A stretch of 64,000 nucleotides of DNA, taken from Fen-1258 sp964449775 (lineage in GTDB: Bacteria > Bacteroidota > Ignavibacteria > Ignavibacteriales > Melioribacteraceae). Position 1 is the stretch's first letter; the number at the start of each line of letters is the position of its first letter. Below the pieces are notes generated by a model. It did no database searches and had not been told where the DNA came from. It saw nothing but the letters and a program-made list of their open reading frames with translations. Below, one piece after another: positions 44,703-53,925 of this stretch. The position numbers and the translations under genes were made by a program. Location of the stretch: the NCBI GenBank assembly GCA_964449775.1, contig CAYVBQ010000001.1:124001-188000 (forward strand), given 5' to 3'.

Positions 44703-45586
44703 GCAATAAAGTAAAAAATACAATCATCATCTTAATTATTTTTATTGCTATAGTACTTGGCAGTGTGTTCTATAATTTCGTTTTTCAAAAAGCCAAAATT
44801 AACGATAGACAGAAAAAAATAAAGGATCTTAAGCTTTACCAACTAGATACTGAATCATTAAATCAACAACTCTCTTTACTTAAGAAACGAGTCGCTGAAC
44901 TTGATTCAATTTTAGCCAATAGGAAATACAACATTCCTTATAATCTGTCACAAGCAGCGTTTTTTAATTTTGTTAACAAGGTCAGCTATGGATTCTCTTC
45001 ACATTCCTACGTTAATATTGAATTCAATGAAATAGATACAGGCACTAATTTTACTATCTATCATTACTCTTTAAGCGGTATTGCGGAGTTCAATGATCTG
45101 ATAAAATTGGTCTATGCTATCGAGGAAAGTAAACAGCTCAAAAAAATAGAAACTGTTGAATTGACCAATAATGTAAAAGTTGATAGCGATGGAATTCCCC
45201 ACTATTTGGTTACTTACAAGTTCAATGCCTCAGTTTATTATTCCGACGATAACAGATTTTATGTAAGTGACTTGAAGGAAAATGCAATTGTTCCAAATCC
45301 GGCGTATGATTTCTTCTATCCATTGATACGTAATGAGATTCCGCCGAACAATGATAAATTATTAGATGTACAATCGGCTCAGTTGCTAGCATTGATTCCC
45401 GACGGAGCTTTCTTAGTTGATGCAAGCGGAAACACCTATCTACTGTGGGAAGGCGATCAAGTTTATTTAGGATATCTTACGAACATTAATTATCAGAACA
45501 ACGAAGTGAATTTTGTTCTTAACAAAGGCGGTATAATCGAGAATATCACTTTGAAACTCGAAAAAGAAAAAAAAACGAGTAAATAA
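44699..45586 (+). CDS. PilO-PilP fusion-like alignment protein
   Basis: This 295-residue inner-membrane protein has an N-terminal membrane helix (IIILIIFIAIVLGSVFYNF), a coiled coil and a PilO-like alpha/beta domain (YSLSGIAEFNDLIKLVYAIEE). The last 65 residues (LLALIPDGAFLVDASGNTYLL, WEGDQVYLGYLTNINYQNNEV) are a beta domain of the PilP/GspC type, which contacts the secretin. So two normally separate subunits seem to be one chain. It lies between the PilM-PilN-like gene (4-base overlap) and the secretin (1-base gap). Confidence 0.68.
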   Translation: MSNKVKNTIIILIIFIAIVLGSVFYNFVFQKAKINDRQKKIKDLKLYQLDTESLNQQLSLLKKRVAELDSILANRKYNIPYNLSQAAFFNFVNKVSYGFSSHSYVNIEFNEIDTGTNFTIYHYSLSGIAEFNDLIKLVYAIEESKQLKKIETVELTNNVKVDSDGIPHYLVTYKFNASVYYSDDNRFYVSDLKENAIVPNPAYDFFYPLIRNEIPPNNDKLLDVQSAQLLALIPDGAFLVDASGNTYLLWEGDQVYLGYLTNINYQNNEVNFVLNKGGIIENITLKLEKEKKTSK

Positions 45587-45587
45587 A

Positions 45588-46823
45588 ATGAAAAAATTAA
45601 TTACAATTTTAATTCTATTCGGGTTAACATTTATTGTTAATGCGCAAATTGACCTCAAGAATAAATTGAAAGGTGCGGTAAACCCCGATGAACTGGTTTC
45701 GTTATCCGAGACTATCACTTTCGATCATGCAATTCAAGTGCTTAGCAAAGTGAGCGAAAAAATTTCCGGTAAGGGAATAGTATCTACAGTAAGTTTAACT
45801 ACTCCAATTGGAGTTGAGATAACCAAATGGCCCTACAAAAAAGCTCTCTTAATAATTGTTCAATACCATAATCTTATTGTTGAGGAAACAGAATCGACCG
45901 TCATCGTAAAGAAAAAGGGAGAAACCCAAGGTAAATCAGATAGTAGTTTTGTTTCAATAGATGAAAGAGAAGTTAGAATCTCTGCTGTTATGTTTGAAGC
46001 AAATGTTGCAGAGATGAAGGAGAAAGGAGTTAATTGGGAATTTCTTTTATCACAAAAAGGAATAAGTATTGGCGGAAAATTAATTTCAAGTCAAGATCAA
46101 TCTTCAAGTGCTACCACCGGTACAACACAAACTCCGCCTGGTTTTTCTCTAAGCAGTAAAACCAGTTTTAACATGGGTCCTTGGGATGGGACAGCCACTA
46201 CATTGTTTAAATTTTTTGAAGATGAAAATCTTGGTAAAGTAATTTCACGGCCTGTTATTAGTACAGTTAATGGTAGATTAGGAAAGACTCAAGTAGGATC
46301 TGATTTTTCAGTTAAGGAAAGAGATTTTGCCGGAAACTTAATTGATAAATTCTATCAAAGTGGCACTATAATAGAAGTTACTCCTCATGTTTATACCTCA
46401 GACGGTATTGACTACATGGTTTTGAAAGTAAGAATGGAAAGAAGTTCTGTTGTTATCGGTTCAATTTCAATTGAAAAACCCAAAACGGAAGTTACTACAA
46501 ATGTTCTGCTGCTCAACGGTGAAGAAACTGCAATCGGGGGCTTGATTGTGAATCAAGAAGCAATAGTCCGCAAAGGAATCCCCTTCTTAAGAGACTTACC
46601 ATGGTGGTTTCTTGGATTAAGATATATCTTCGGCTATGATCAAGAAACAGTTTCTCAAAAGGAAATAATTTTACTTATTAAGGCAGATATTCTTCCTTCT
46701 TTAAAAGAGAGAATGTCTAAACCAAAAGATCCAACTGCATTAAAGAAAGCTATCGAGAATCAGCTAAACGAAATGGAAAAATTACAAGAGCAATCAAAGA
46801 AAAAACAGGAAGAGCAGAAATAG
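45588..46823 (+). CDS. Short secretin, PilQ/GspD-like
   Basis: This is the outer-membrane pore protein of the pilus-like machine. It has 411 residues with a signal peptide (ending FIVNAQ), an STN-like N-terminal domain (ALLIIVQYHNLIVEETESTVIV), a segment with RISAVMFEANVAEMKEKGVNWEF and the secretin core VISRPVISTVNGRLGKTQVG, SGTIIEVTPHVY and LLLNGEETAIGGLIVNQE. It is shorter than typical PilQ or GspD (over 600 residues), with fewer periplasmic N domains and no AMIN domains, and has a Lys/Gln-rich C-terminal helix. No pilotin gene is seen nearby. Confidence 0.87.
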   Translation: MKKLITILILFGLTFIVNAQIDLKNKLKGAVNPDELVSLSETITFDHAIQVLSKVSEKISGKGIVSTVSLTTPIGVEITKWPYKKALLIIVQYHNLIVEETESTVIVKKKGETQGKSDSSFVSIDEREVRISAVMFEANVAEMKEKGVNWEFLLSQKGISIGGKLISSQDQSSSATTGTTQTPPGFSLSSKTSFNMGPWDGTATTLFKFFEDENLGKVISRPVISTVNGRLGKTQVGSDFSVKERDFAGNLIDKFYQSGTIIEVTPHVYTSDGIDYMVLKVRMERSSVVIGSISIEKPKTEVTTNVLLLNGEETAIGGLIVNQEAIVRKGIPFLRDLPWWFLGLRYIFGYDQETVSQKEIILLIKADILPSLKERMSKPKDPTALKKAIENQLNEMEKLQEQSKKKQEEQK

Positions 46824-46854
46824 TTTACGGGAGAGTTGGTAGAAAAATAATAAA

Positions 46855-46964
46855 GGGCGGTTCTAAAAATATCAATATTCTCTGCGGACTTTGCGTTCTC
46901 TGCGCTTGCCCGCCGATTTTTGGCGTGGTTAAATATTTACAAATGATAATTTTTAGAACCGTCC
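46855..46964. mobile_element. MITE-like element, family B, copy 2
   Basis: This 110-base element has ends GGGCGGTTCTAAAAA and TTTTTAGAACCGTCC, flanked on both sides by TAAA. The ends match copy 1 at 41779, while the middle differs partly (CTGCGCTTGCCCGCC insert). Confidence 0.82.
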
Positions 46965-47089
46965 TAAACAAAATCTGATCTTTTAATAAATTGCTTTCCC
47001 GTCTTCAATTGAAATTGAAGTGATGCACCTCTTGAATAATTACTATTCTTTCCTCTTTTTTATTTTTGATTCTGGAGACCTTACTTGAT

Positions 47090-50000
47090 ATGAAACTTAA
47101 ATACCGTCTAATTCTTATAACTTTACTCATTGTTCTTTTTATATCGGTTACATCCACTTTTATTTTCTATTCACTCGCGGGTCGTTTAATAATATTACAA
47201 CAATCAAAGAGCATCCTTAATTCTGTCAGCGACTTTGCTTTTGTCTTTCAGGGCGAATTAAGCAGAACAGAAGAAGATTTTAAGCTAATTGCACCTCTCA
47301 TTGATAGATTTCACCAGATTAACTTAGATTCAACAGTGCTCGATTTTTGTTTTACTCTTGTCAATGATTCTCTTATTAATGGACGAGAACTCAAACTTAA
47401 AACAAAATCTTTTCTTAATGTCAGATCTTCCTCTTTCAGGCAATTCTTTTCAGATAACCCGAATGTTGTTCTTCGTTATGCCCAATTTCCAAATGGCAAA
47501 ACGGTTTATTACGGAAATCAAATCTCATCGAATTTTCTAGATCGAATTTCTCAAAAAATACGAGCGGAAGTAGCGCTTGTTATCAATGATTCCCCGGTAG
47601 AGATATCCAACACAGATAAAAATCAAGTTAATTTACCGGGAGTTATTAATGCCGCACGAGAATTAAAATTTAAAAATAGTTTTGATCTTTACACAAACGA
47701 GTTCGAGAATGTGGATTTTGTTGCTTCTCTATTTATTCCGAAGTCTCTTTTAACGCCGGGCGGGAAGATAAATTTGATTGTTTTTAATGTTTTCAAAGAA
47801 GGTGTAGAATTCCGCAACACACTTCGCGATGTGATGGTTTTAATAATTCTTGCAGGAAGTGCTATCACTTTTTTAATTGTCGTTGGGTTTACAATAAAGC
47901 TTAGAAAACAAATATTCTTGCTTACTGAAGCAGCAGAGATCACGGGAAAAGGAAATCTTGATCATCGTGTGGAAATTATTACAAACGATGAAATTGGGAG
48001 GCTTGGTGGAACATTTAATAAGATGCTCGATGAACTTGTTAGAAATAAGAAGGCGGAAAAAGAATATTCGGAGTTTATCACTCTGATCAATCAAAACCCT
48101 ACAATGAAAGAAATATCCGATGCGGCTCTTTCTAAAATTATTAAAACCACAGGATTGACTTTCGGAGTACTTTATGTTGTTGAACAAAAATCATTGCGGC
48201 TGATCTCTTCTTTTGGAATAAGTAAAAATTTTATTGAATTGACGCAGAATGCTGATTTATATTGCAATGCGATAGAGAAAAAAGAGAAAGTAGAATTTCA
48301 TTTCCACGATAACTATCCGGAAATAAAAACCGGAATTGCATCAATCAAGATAAAGTACTTGACGATCTACCCGATCATTTATAATAAAGAGACTATAGCA
48401 GTACTAGAGCTTGCTTCTGAATCGGTTCCGGGCGATAATGTTTTTACTTATATTGACAATATACATGAGCAGCTCGCTGTTGGATTGATAAACGCAAAAT
48501 CGTTTGAACAACTTGAAAATTTTGTGAGCGAATTAAAGAAGCTGAATGAAGAATATCAGAAACAAAACGAACAGATAGTCGAACAGAATGAACAGCTTAA
48601 GGAATTACATCATCAGCTGAAAGAGAAAGCGGGTGAGCTAGAAAAACAAAGTACTAAAGCCCTTGAACTAACTAGAATTAAATCCGATTTCCTTGCAAGT
48701 ATGTCTCATGAGTTACGAACACCCCTAATATCTATACTGGGCTTAACCGAACTGTTAATGAAGGATCCAATCGTTGAGGCGAGAACAAAGGACCGTTTGG
48801 AAATTGTTCATCGTAACGGGAAGAAACTGCTCGGACTTATTAACAATATTCTCGAATTTTCGAAATTTGAATCGGGAAAAATAGAAATCAAAAAGGAAAG
48901 TTTTTTACTCAGCGATCTTCTTGAAGATATTAATCCAAACATTCAACAGCTCACTGCCGAAAAGAATCTCAAATTTAATCTTGATTTTCAAAGTAACACG
49001 AATGTTCTAATCAGTTCAGATAAAAGTAAACTAGAACAAATTCTTCTTAACTTATTAGTTAATGCATGTAAATTTACAGAACATGGTTCAATTCAACTTT
49101 CTATTAAAATTCATGGAAGCAATGATATTGAATTCGCAGTTATTGATACTGGAATTGGTATTCCTGATGAGTATAAAAAAATAATATTTAGTGAATTCCG
49201 GCAGGTTGACGGAAGCACATCTCGAAAATATGGTGGCGCGGGTTTGGGTCTGTCCATCTGTAAAAAATACATTGAACTGCTCGGCGGTGTTCTTGTACTA
49301 CAAAGTGAATTGGGAAAGGGGTCAAAATTCTCTTTCTCATTACCGGATTCTGTATTAGATATATTTGATATTTCAGAGCATCAATTCCTAACTCTTACCG
49401 AAGATATAATGGGTCATCAGCCGGTAAAAACTATTTTAATTATCAACGCTAACCCAGATTCTCTTAAGCTAATAGGTGATTATCTCGCTTCCTATAATTA
49501 TAGAATTCTCGCCACGTCGAAAAGCACTGATGGAGTAGATTTAGCAAAAAAAGAAAAACCGGATGCAATCATTCTTGACCCTTTTATTCACGATCAAAAT
49601 GTGTGGACGATAATCTTAGAGTTGCGGAACAACAAATTCACGAGCAGTATTCCTATTGTCCTCATTATGATAATCGAAGAGAATAAAGTCGGGTGGGAAC
49701 CCGAAATATTTGATTTTGTCTCTTTAGAGATTCCAGGTGTTGCTTATGAAGAGACCATCAAAAAAGTTGAAACACATTATGAAAGGCAAGTTCGAAAAAT
49801 TGTTCTGATAGATAAATCTGATTCTGGTTATCAAGCTCTTAAAAAGATCCCGGGCACTGAATATGAATTGCAATTATTCAGATCCATTGAAGGAGCAGCT
49901 AAAAAGATACAGGAGGAGAATCCGCAATTAATTTTTATCGATATAGAATCATACTGCGAGAATTTTCTTCAACTTAGCATGGAACTGTCTCAAGATAGAC

Positions 50001-50629
50001 TTACAAAAAATATTCCGCTTGTATTAATACTTCCAAAAGAATTTACCGATGAACAAGTCAACTCACTTAATTCCAAGTTGAGAGAAATTACTCTCAAAGT
50101 TAAGGCACATCCGCTTGATGTTTTAAAAGTATTGCGTGATCGACTGAAAATTGACGACGATATAACGAATAAAAGGATTAATCTAATTCAAGAATCGCTC
50201 CCCGCAGAAAAGGAGAGGCATTCAGCAAAAAGCACCAAAAGAGATGGCAATGCCAAACCAACTATTCTAATAGTTGATGACGACAATGATGCGCTTTTTA
50301 CAATCGGCGAGTTTGTAAAAGAAATGAACTGTAATACAATATTTGCGCATAACGGCATGGAGTGTTTACTGATGCTTAATCATGTTGAACCCGATCTTAT
50401 CTTTTTAGATATAATGATGCCGCAAATGGATGGCTTCGAAACAATTAAACGGATCCGTGCCGAAAAACGAATAGCTAAGATTCCCGTTATTGCCTTAACT
50501 GCTTATGCAATGCTTGACAACAAAAAGATAATTGAGAATAACGGCTTCGATGACCTTGTTACAAAACCGATTAATTCTCAATCGCTCGCTACCAAGATGA
50601 ATAAGTTCTTGAAAATAAAAGTTGGTTAA
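47090..50629 (+). CDS. Large hybrid sensor histidine kinase
   Basis: This 1179-residue membrane kinase starts at ATG 47090 (MKLKYRLILITLL). Two membrane helices (about 7-27 and 247-270) enclose a periplasmic sensor domain of roughly 220 residues. Then come HAMP (GNLDHRVEIITNDEIGRL), a GAF-like domain, a Gln/Glu-rich coiled coil, HisKA with phospho-accepting His540 in SMSHELRTPL and an intact HATPase (NLLVNACKFTEHG, DTGIGIP, GGAGLGLSI). Two receiver-like domains follow that have lost the first acidic pair, and finally a complete receiver (ILIVDDDNDA, FLDIMMPQMDG with Asp1107, KPI). It is cotranscribed with the next gene (6-base gap) and lies directly after the pilus cluster. Confidence 0.92.
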   Translation: MKLKYRLILITLLIVLFISVTSTFIFYSLAGRLIILQQSKSILNSVSDFAFVFQGELSRTEEDFKLIAPLIDRFHQINLDSTVLDFCFTLVNDSLINGRELKLKTKSFLNVRSSSFRQFFSDNPNVVLRYAQFPNGKTVYYGNQISSNFLDRISQKIRAEVALVINDSPVEISNTDKNQVNLPGVINAARELKFKNSFDLYTNEFENVDFVASLFIPKSLLTPGGKINLIVFNVFKEGVEFRNTLRDVMVLIILAGSAITFLIVVGFTIKLRKQIFLLTEAAEITGKGNLDHRVEIITNDEIGRLGGTFNKMLDELVRNKKAEKEYSEFITLINQNPTMKEISDAALSKIIKTTGLTFGVLYVVEQKSLRLISSFGISKNFIELTQNADLYCNAIEKKEKVEFHFHDNYPEIKTGIASIKIKYLTIYPIIYNKETIAVLELASESVPGDNVFTYIDNIHEQLAVGLINAKSFEQLENFVSELKKLNEEYQKQNEQIVEQNEQLKELHHQLKEKAGELEKQSTKALELTRIKSDFLASMSHELRTPLISILGLTELLMKDPIVEARTKDRLEIVHRNGKKLLGLINNILEFSKFESGKIEIKKESFLLSDLLEDINPNIQQLTAEKNLKFNLDFQSNTNVLISSDKSKLEQILLNLLVNACKFTEHGSIQLSIKIHGSNDIEFAVIDTGIGIPDEYKKIIFSEFRQVDGSTSRKYGGAGLGLSICKKYIELLGGVLVLQSELGKGSKFSFSLPDSVLDIFDISEHQFLTLTEDIMGHQPVKTILIINANPDSLKLIGDYLASYNYRILATSKSTDGVDLAKKEKPDAIILDPFIHDQNVWTIILELRNNKFTSSIPIVLIMIIEENKVGWEPEIFDFVSLEIPGVAYEETIKKVETHYERQVRKIVLIDKSDSGYQALKKIPGTEYELQLFRSIEGAAKKIQEENPQLIFIDIESYCENFLQLSMELSQDRLTKNIPLVLILPKEFTDEQVNSLNSKLREITLKVKAHPLDVLKVLRDRLKIDDDITNKRINLIQESLPAEKERHSAKSTKRDGNAKPTILIVDDDNDALFTIGEFVKEMNCNTIFAHNGMECLLMLNHVEPDLIFLDIMMPQMDGFETIKRIRAEKRIAKIPVIALTAYAMLDNKKIIENNGFDDLVTKPINSQSLATKMNKFLKIKVG

Positions 50630-50635
50630 TAAGAG

Positions 50636-51319
50636 ATGAAAAAGATACTAATTATTGATGACTATCCTGATAATGTTTTCCTACTACAGGATAGACTTGA
50701 GCGCGAGGGATTTGAAGTAATTAAGGCATATCAAGGTGAAACAGGAATTCAAAAAGCTGTTGAAGAAAAGCCCGATCTAATTCTACTTGATATTATGATG
50801 CCCGATATTTCCGGTTTTGAGGTCTGCAAAACATTAACAGCGCATCAGGGAACAAAGTCAATTCCCATAATTCTTCTCACAGCCTTAACAGAAGCAGATG
50901 ATCTTAATGAAGGCTTTATGGCAGGTGCTTTCGATTATATAAAAAAACCTTTCAACAGAATAGAACTGATAGCCCGCATCAAGTCGGCTCTTCGTTTCAG
51001 TGATTCTAATAAAATTCTTCTGGAAGTAGAAAAAATTAAAACTTACGCAGCCACAGTTGTAACGGCAAATCATGAAATCAAACAACCGCTCACTTTAATT
51101 AATCTTTCCACAGCCGCAATCAGACGGGAACTTGCTAAAACGGATCTATCTCATGATGTAGTTCTGAAAAGAATTGAGTTCATCGAAAATGCCGCCAAAG
51201 ATATTATCAATGTGCTGGATAAACTCGGCTCGATTAAAAGACCGGTTATTACTCCTTATGTTAACAACCTTAACATAATCGACTTGAAAGCAGGGGAGGA
51301 GGGTAGTCTACCCAATTAA
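50636..51319 (+). CDS. Response regulator with an orphan DHp (HisKA-like) output domain
   Basis: This 227-residue protein has an N-terminal receiver with the acidic pair IIDDYPDN, phospho-accepting Asp52 in LLDIMMPDISG and KPF at the end. A C-terminal helical segment contains ANHEIKQPLTLINLS, which is a kinase H-box with candidate His146, followed by a second helix. No ATPase domain follows. It may work as a phosphotransfer relay (Asp to His, like Spo0F/Spo0B in one chain) between the hybrid kinase upstream and the regulators downstream. The gene converges with and overlaps by 12 bases the minus-strand kinase. Confidence 0.85.
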   Translation: MKKILIIDDYPDNVFLLQDRLEREGFEVIKAYQGETGIQKAVEEKPDLILLDIMMPDISGFEVCKTLTAHQGTKSIPIILLTALTEADDLNEGFMAGAFDYIKKPFNRIELIARIKSALRFSDSNKILLEVEKIKTYAATVVTANHEIKQPLTLINLSTAAIRRELAKTDLSHDVVLKRIEFIENAAKDIINVLDKLGSIKRPVITPYVNNLNIIDLKAGEEGSLPN

Positions 51320-52339
51320 TTCGCGGACAAGTGAAAGCAGTTCTTCAAAATTGTAAGGTTTTTTAATTACTCTGTTAATGTGAATTGTATCTGTATTAAC
51401 GCTCTCTGTTGATGATCCCGTAGCGAGTATAATAGGAACATTATAGTTTGCTGCCGCAATTTTTTGAATACACTCTATTCCATCCATCTCCGGCATCTTT
51501 CCGTCAATTATTAGCAAATCGGGTTTTCTAATTTTAAGTATTTCTAAAAGTTCATCTCCATTGGCAGAAGTAAGAACTGTATAATTGTATGATTGCAAAA
51601 GTTCTGCAAGAAGCTCACGCAATATTTCCTCATCTTCCGCAATCAAAATAGTTTTCCCATTCTCCATCGAATTATTGTCCAACACAGGCGCAGATTCCAA
51701 AATGATAGTGAATTCTGTACCCTTTCCCAACTCACTTAACAGAGTGATTGTTCCGCGGTTGTCTTCAAGAATATTTTTCACAATTGATAAGCCAATGCCG
51801 GAAACGGTTTTTTTATTTTTTGTCGAGAAGTTCTCATCAAAGACAAATGGAATTACTTCATCGTCAATACCTGCGCCGGTATCTGTTACTATGAATTTTA
51901 TCCCGGAGTTATCATCAATATTCGATGTGGAAATTGTAATTGTACCCGAGTTATCCATAGATTCGATTGCATTTGTTATCAAGTTCAGTACAACTCTATA
52001 GTAATCCGAATATTTACCCAGTACAAATTTAAGATTTGGTTCAAGCCTTAGAATAAAATCAATCTTACCTTTTTGCTGAATTGAAAACGAGCGGACCACA
52101 TCGGAAATAATTGAATTGATGTTAATTCGTCTCTGATTTTTATTACGCGAAAAGTCCCCTAAGTTATCTCCTATTATCTCGGAAGCGAGATAAGTTCCGG
52201 CTTCAATACTGTTTAACAGTGGGAGTAATTCAGATGAACCTGAAACTTTTCTTTTCAGAAGATCGACGCTATGTAGAACGCGAGTAAAAATGTTATTCAA
52301 ATCGTGTGCAAGATGTTTGGTGGAAGAATCGCTGCTCAT
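51308..52339 (-). CDS. Soluble histidine kinase with C-terminal receiver
   Basis: This 343-residue cytoplasmic hybrid kinase has no sensor domain. The H-box is at the very N-terminus (LAHDLNNIFTRV, His12, of the AHDLNN type), followed by HATPase (NLITNAIESMDNSG, DTGAGI, KKTVSGIGLSIVKN) and a receiver (IAEDEEIL, LLIIDGKMPEMDG, KKPYN). The absence of a sensor suggests signal input by protein contact. It lies one base after the sigma-54 activator gene in the same operon, so it probably phosphorylates that activator. Confidence 0.9.
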   Translation of the reverse strand: MSSDSSTKHLAHDLNNIFTRVLHSVDLLKRKVSGSSELLPLLNSIEAGTYLASEIIGDNLGDFSRNKNQRRININSIISDVVRSFSIQQKGKIDFILRLEPNLKFVLGKYSDYYRVVLNLITNAIESMDNSGTITISTSNIDDNSGIKFIVTDTGAGIDDEVIPFVFDENFSTKNKKTVSGIGLSIVKNILEDNRGTITLLSELGKGTEFTIILESAPVLDNNSMENGKTILIAEDEEILRELLAELLQSYNYTVLTSANGDELLEILKIRKPDLLIIDGKMPEMDGIECIQKIAAANYNVPIILATGSSTESVNTDTIHINRVIKKPYNFEELLSLVRELIG

Positions 52340-52340
52340 T

Positions 52341-53684
52341 CTATTTCAGATTATACTTAAGAATTTTAGAATATAGAGTTTTTTGACTTATACCGAGCGC
52401 CCGCGCAGTATTTTCACGGTTCCAATTGTTTTGGTCGAGTGCGCGCTTAATATGAATTCGTTCAACCTCTTCCATAGTCATTATTGAACCGTCATCTTTA
52501 ACAAAGTTGGCAAAATCAAAATCATCCGATGGTACATTTAAATCTTTGGGTAAAATTGTGTCGCCATCGGCAAAGATAATAGCTCTCTCAATCATATGTT
52601 CAAGTTCTCTAACATTACCCGGAAAATTGTATCGTTGTAAATCATTCTTAGCTTCGAGCGAAAGTTTTTTTACAGAGCGCACGGGTGATTTCTTCTGTAA
52701 AAAATATTCGGAAAGAAGAAGAATATCTCCACTGCGTTCGCGAATGGGGGGAATTGTTAAAGTTATCACATTCAATCTAAATAAAAGATCGCGTCTAAAG
52801 CTTTTCTTCTCAGCTTCTTCCATCAAATTTTTATTCGTCGCACCAATAACCCTGACCGATGAAGTGAGATTTGTAATTCCGCCCACTCTTCTGAACTCGC
52901 CGTTCTCAAGAAATCGTAAAAGTTTTGGTTGAAGCGCTAAACTTAGTTCACCGATCTCATCAAGAAATAATGAACCGCCGTTTGCAATTTCAACCAATCC
53001 CTGTTTGGAAGTCTTTGCGTCGGTGAAAGCACCTTTTTCATATCCAAAGAGTTCACTCTCAATAAGTTGATCCGGAAGTGACGCACAATTAATTGCTACA
53101 AATGGTTTATCGGCACGGTTCGAATTTTTATGAATGAATTCAGCAAATAGTTCTTTACCCGTTCCGGTTTCCCCTTCGAGCAAAATATTTGAATCACTTT
53201 TTGCAGCCCTCTCTGCTAATCGAAGAACATTCTTAACTTTTTCGCTTTCGCCGATGATTGTGTTGGGCGGTGATTGACTGATCTTTGAAGAGAGTATTTT
53301 ATTTTTGATTAACAGATCTTTGTGCTCGAGTGCTCGCTCGATTGTTACACAAAGTTGACCGAACTCGTACGGTTTTGTAATAAAATCATATGCTCCTTGT
53401 TTGATACAATCGATTGCAGTACGGATATCTGACTTGGCAGTTAGTACAATAACCTGGAGTGAAGGGTGATTATCTTTAACATAGACTAAAACTTTTTCTC
53501 CGTGAACCTCGCGCATCTCTAAGTCCAGAAGAAGAACGTCATAGTAACGTTTTTTCAAATTATCAATTGCGTCTTTACCGTCATAAACAACATCAACAGA
53601 ATAACCTTCATTTACCAACTCTTCTTTAAGAAGGTAGCAAAGGGTTTCATCATCGTCCGCAACAAGTATTCTTGAATCTTTCAT
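52341..53684 (-). CDS. NtrC-family sigma-54-dependent response regulator
   Basis: This 447-residue activator has three domains: receiver (LVADDDETL, LLLDLEMREVHG, KPYEF), AAA+ sigma-54 interaction domain (Walker A GETGTGKE, sigma-54 loop GAFTDA, Walker B GGSLFLDEIGEL) and a Fis-type helix-turn-helix (NRENTARALGISQKTLYSKIL). Phosphorylated hexamers open sigma-54 promoters with ATP. It is the first gene of a minus-strand operon with the soluble kinase. Given its position after the pilus locus, pilus genes are candidate targets, but I found no convincing sigma-54 promoter before them. Confidence 0.95.
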   Translation of the reverse strand: MKDSRILVADDDETLCYLLKEELVNEGYSVDVVYDGKDAIDNLKKRYYDVLLLDLEMREVHGEKVLVYVKDNHPSLQVIVLTAKSDIRTAIDCIKQGAYDFITKPYEFGQLCVTIERALEHKDLLIKNKILSSKISQSPPNTIIGESEKVKNVLRLAERAAKSDSNILLEGETGTGKELFAEFIHKNSNRADKPFVAINCASLPDQLIESELFGYEKGAFTDAKTSKQGLVEIANGGSLFLDEIGELSLALQPKLLRFLENGEFRRVGGITNLTSSVRVIGATNKNLMEEAEKKSFRRDLLFRLNVITLTIPPIRERSGDILLLSEYFLQKKSPVRSVKKLSLEAKNDLQRYNFPGNVRELEHMIERAIIFADGDTILPKDLNVPSDDFDFANFVKDDGSIMTMEEVERIHIKRALDQNNWNRENTARALGISQKTLYSKILKYNLK

Positions 53685-53815
53685 TTGTGGTAGAAATTAC
53701 TGGTGATCCAATATATAAAAAAACAACGAGAAAAATAATTATAGAAATCAATTGCAACTTGCTTTGGAAATTAGTGAATTGAGAATTATATTTACGCCTC
53801 AAATTTTGATGGTAG

Positions 53816-53887
53816 GGGCGCGTAGCTCAGTGGTAGAGCAACACCCTTTTAAGGTGAAGGTCGGTGGTTCGAGCCCACCCGTGCTCA
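53816..53887 (+). tRNA. tRNA-Lys (anticodon UUU)
   Basis: A 72-base cloverleaf: acceptor GGGCGCG/CGTGCTC with two G-U pairs, D-arm GCTCAGTGGTAGAGC, anticodon loop CTTTTAA with TTT at 53848-53850, T-arm GGTGGTTCGAGCCCACC. CCA is not encoded. An intrinsic terminator follows three bases later. Confidence 0.95.
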
Positions 53888-53890
53888 CAA

Positions 53891-53917
53891 AAGCCCAATA
53901 TGACAAGTATTGGGCTT
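53891..53917 (+). terminator. Terminator of tRNA-Lys
   Basis: AAGCCCAATA and TATTGGGCTT form a 10-base perfect stem with a 7-base loop, followed by TTT. The MITE of family A begins nine bases further on. Confidence 0.85.
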
Positions 53918-53925
53918 TTTCATTC

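Noticed and set aside
38472..46823. Type II secretion system
   Set aside because: A PilT-like retraction ATPase is present, there are no pseudopilin genes of GspG-K type with standard leaders, and subunit layout follows pili better, although the PilM-PilN-like fusion does resemble GspL.
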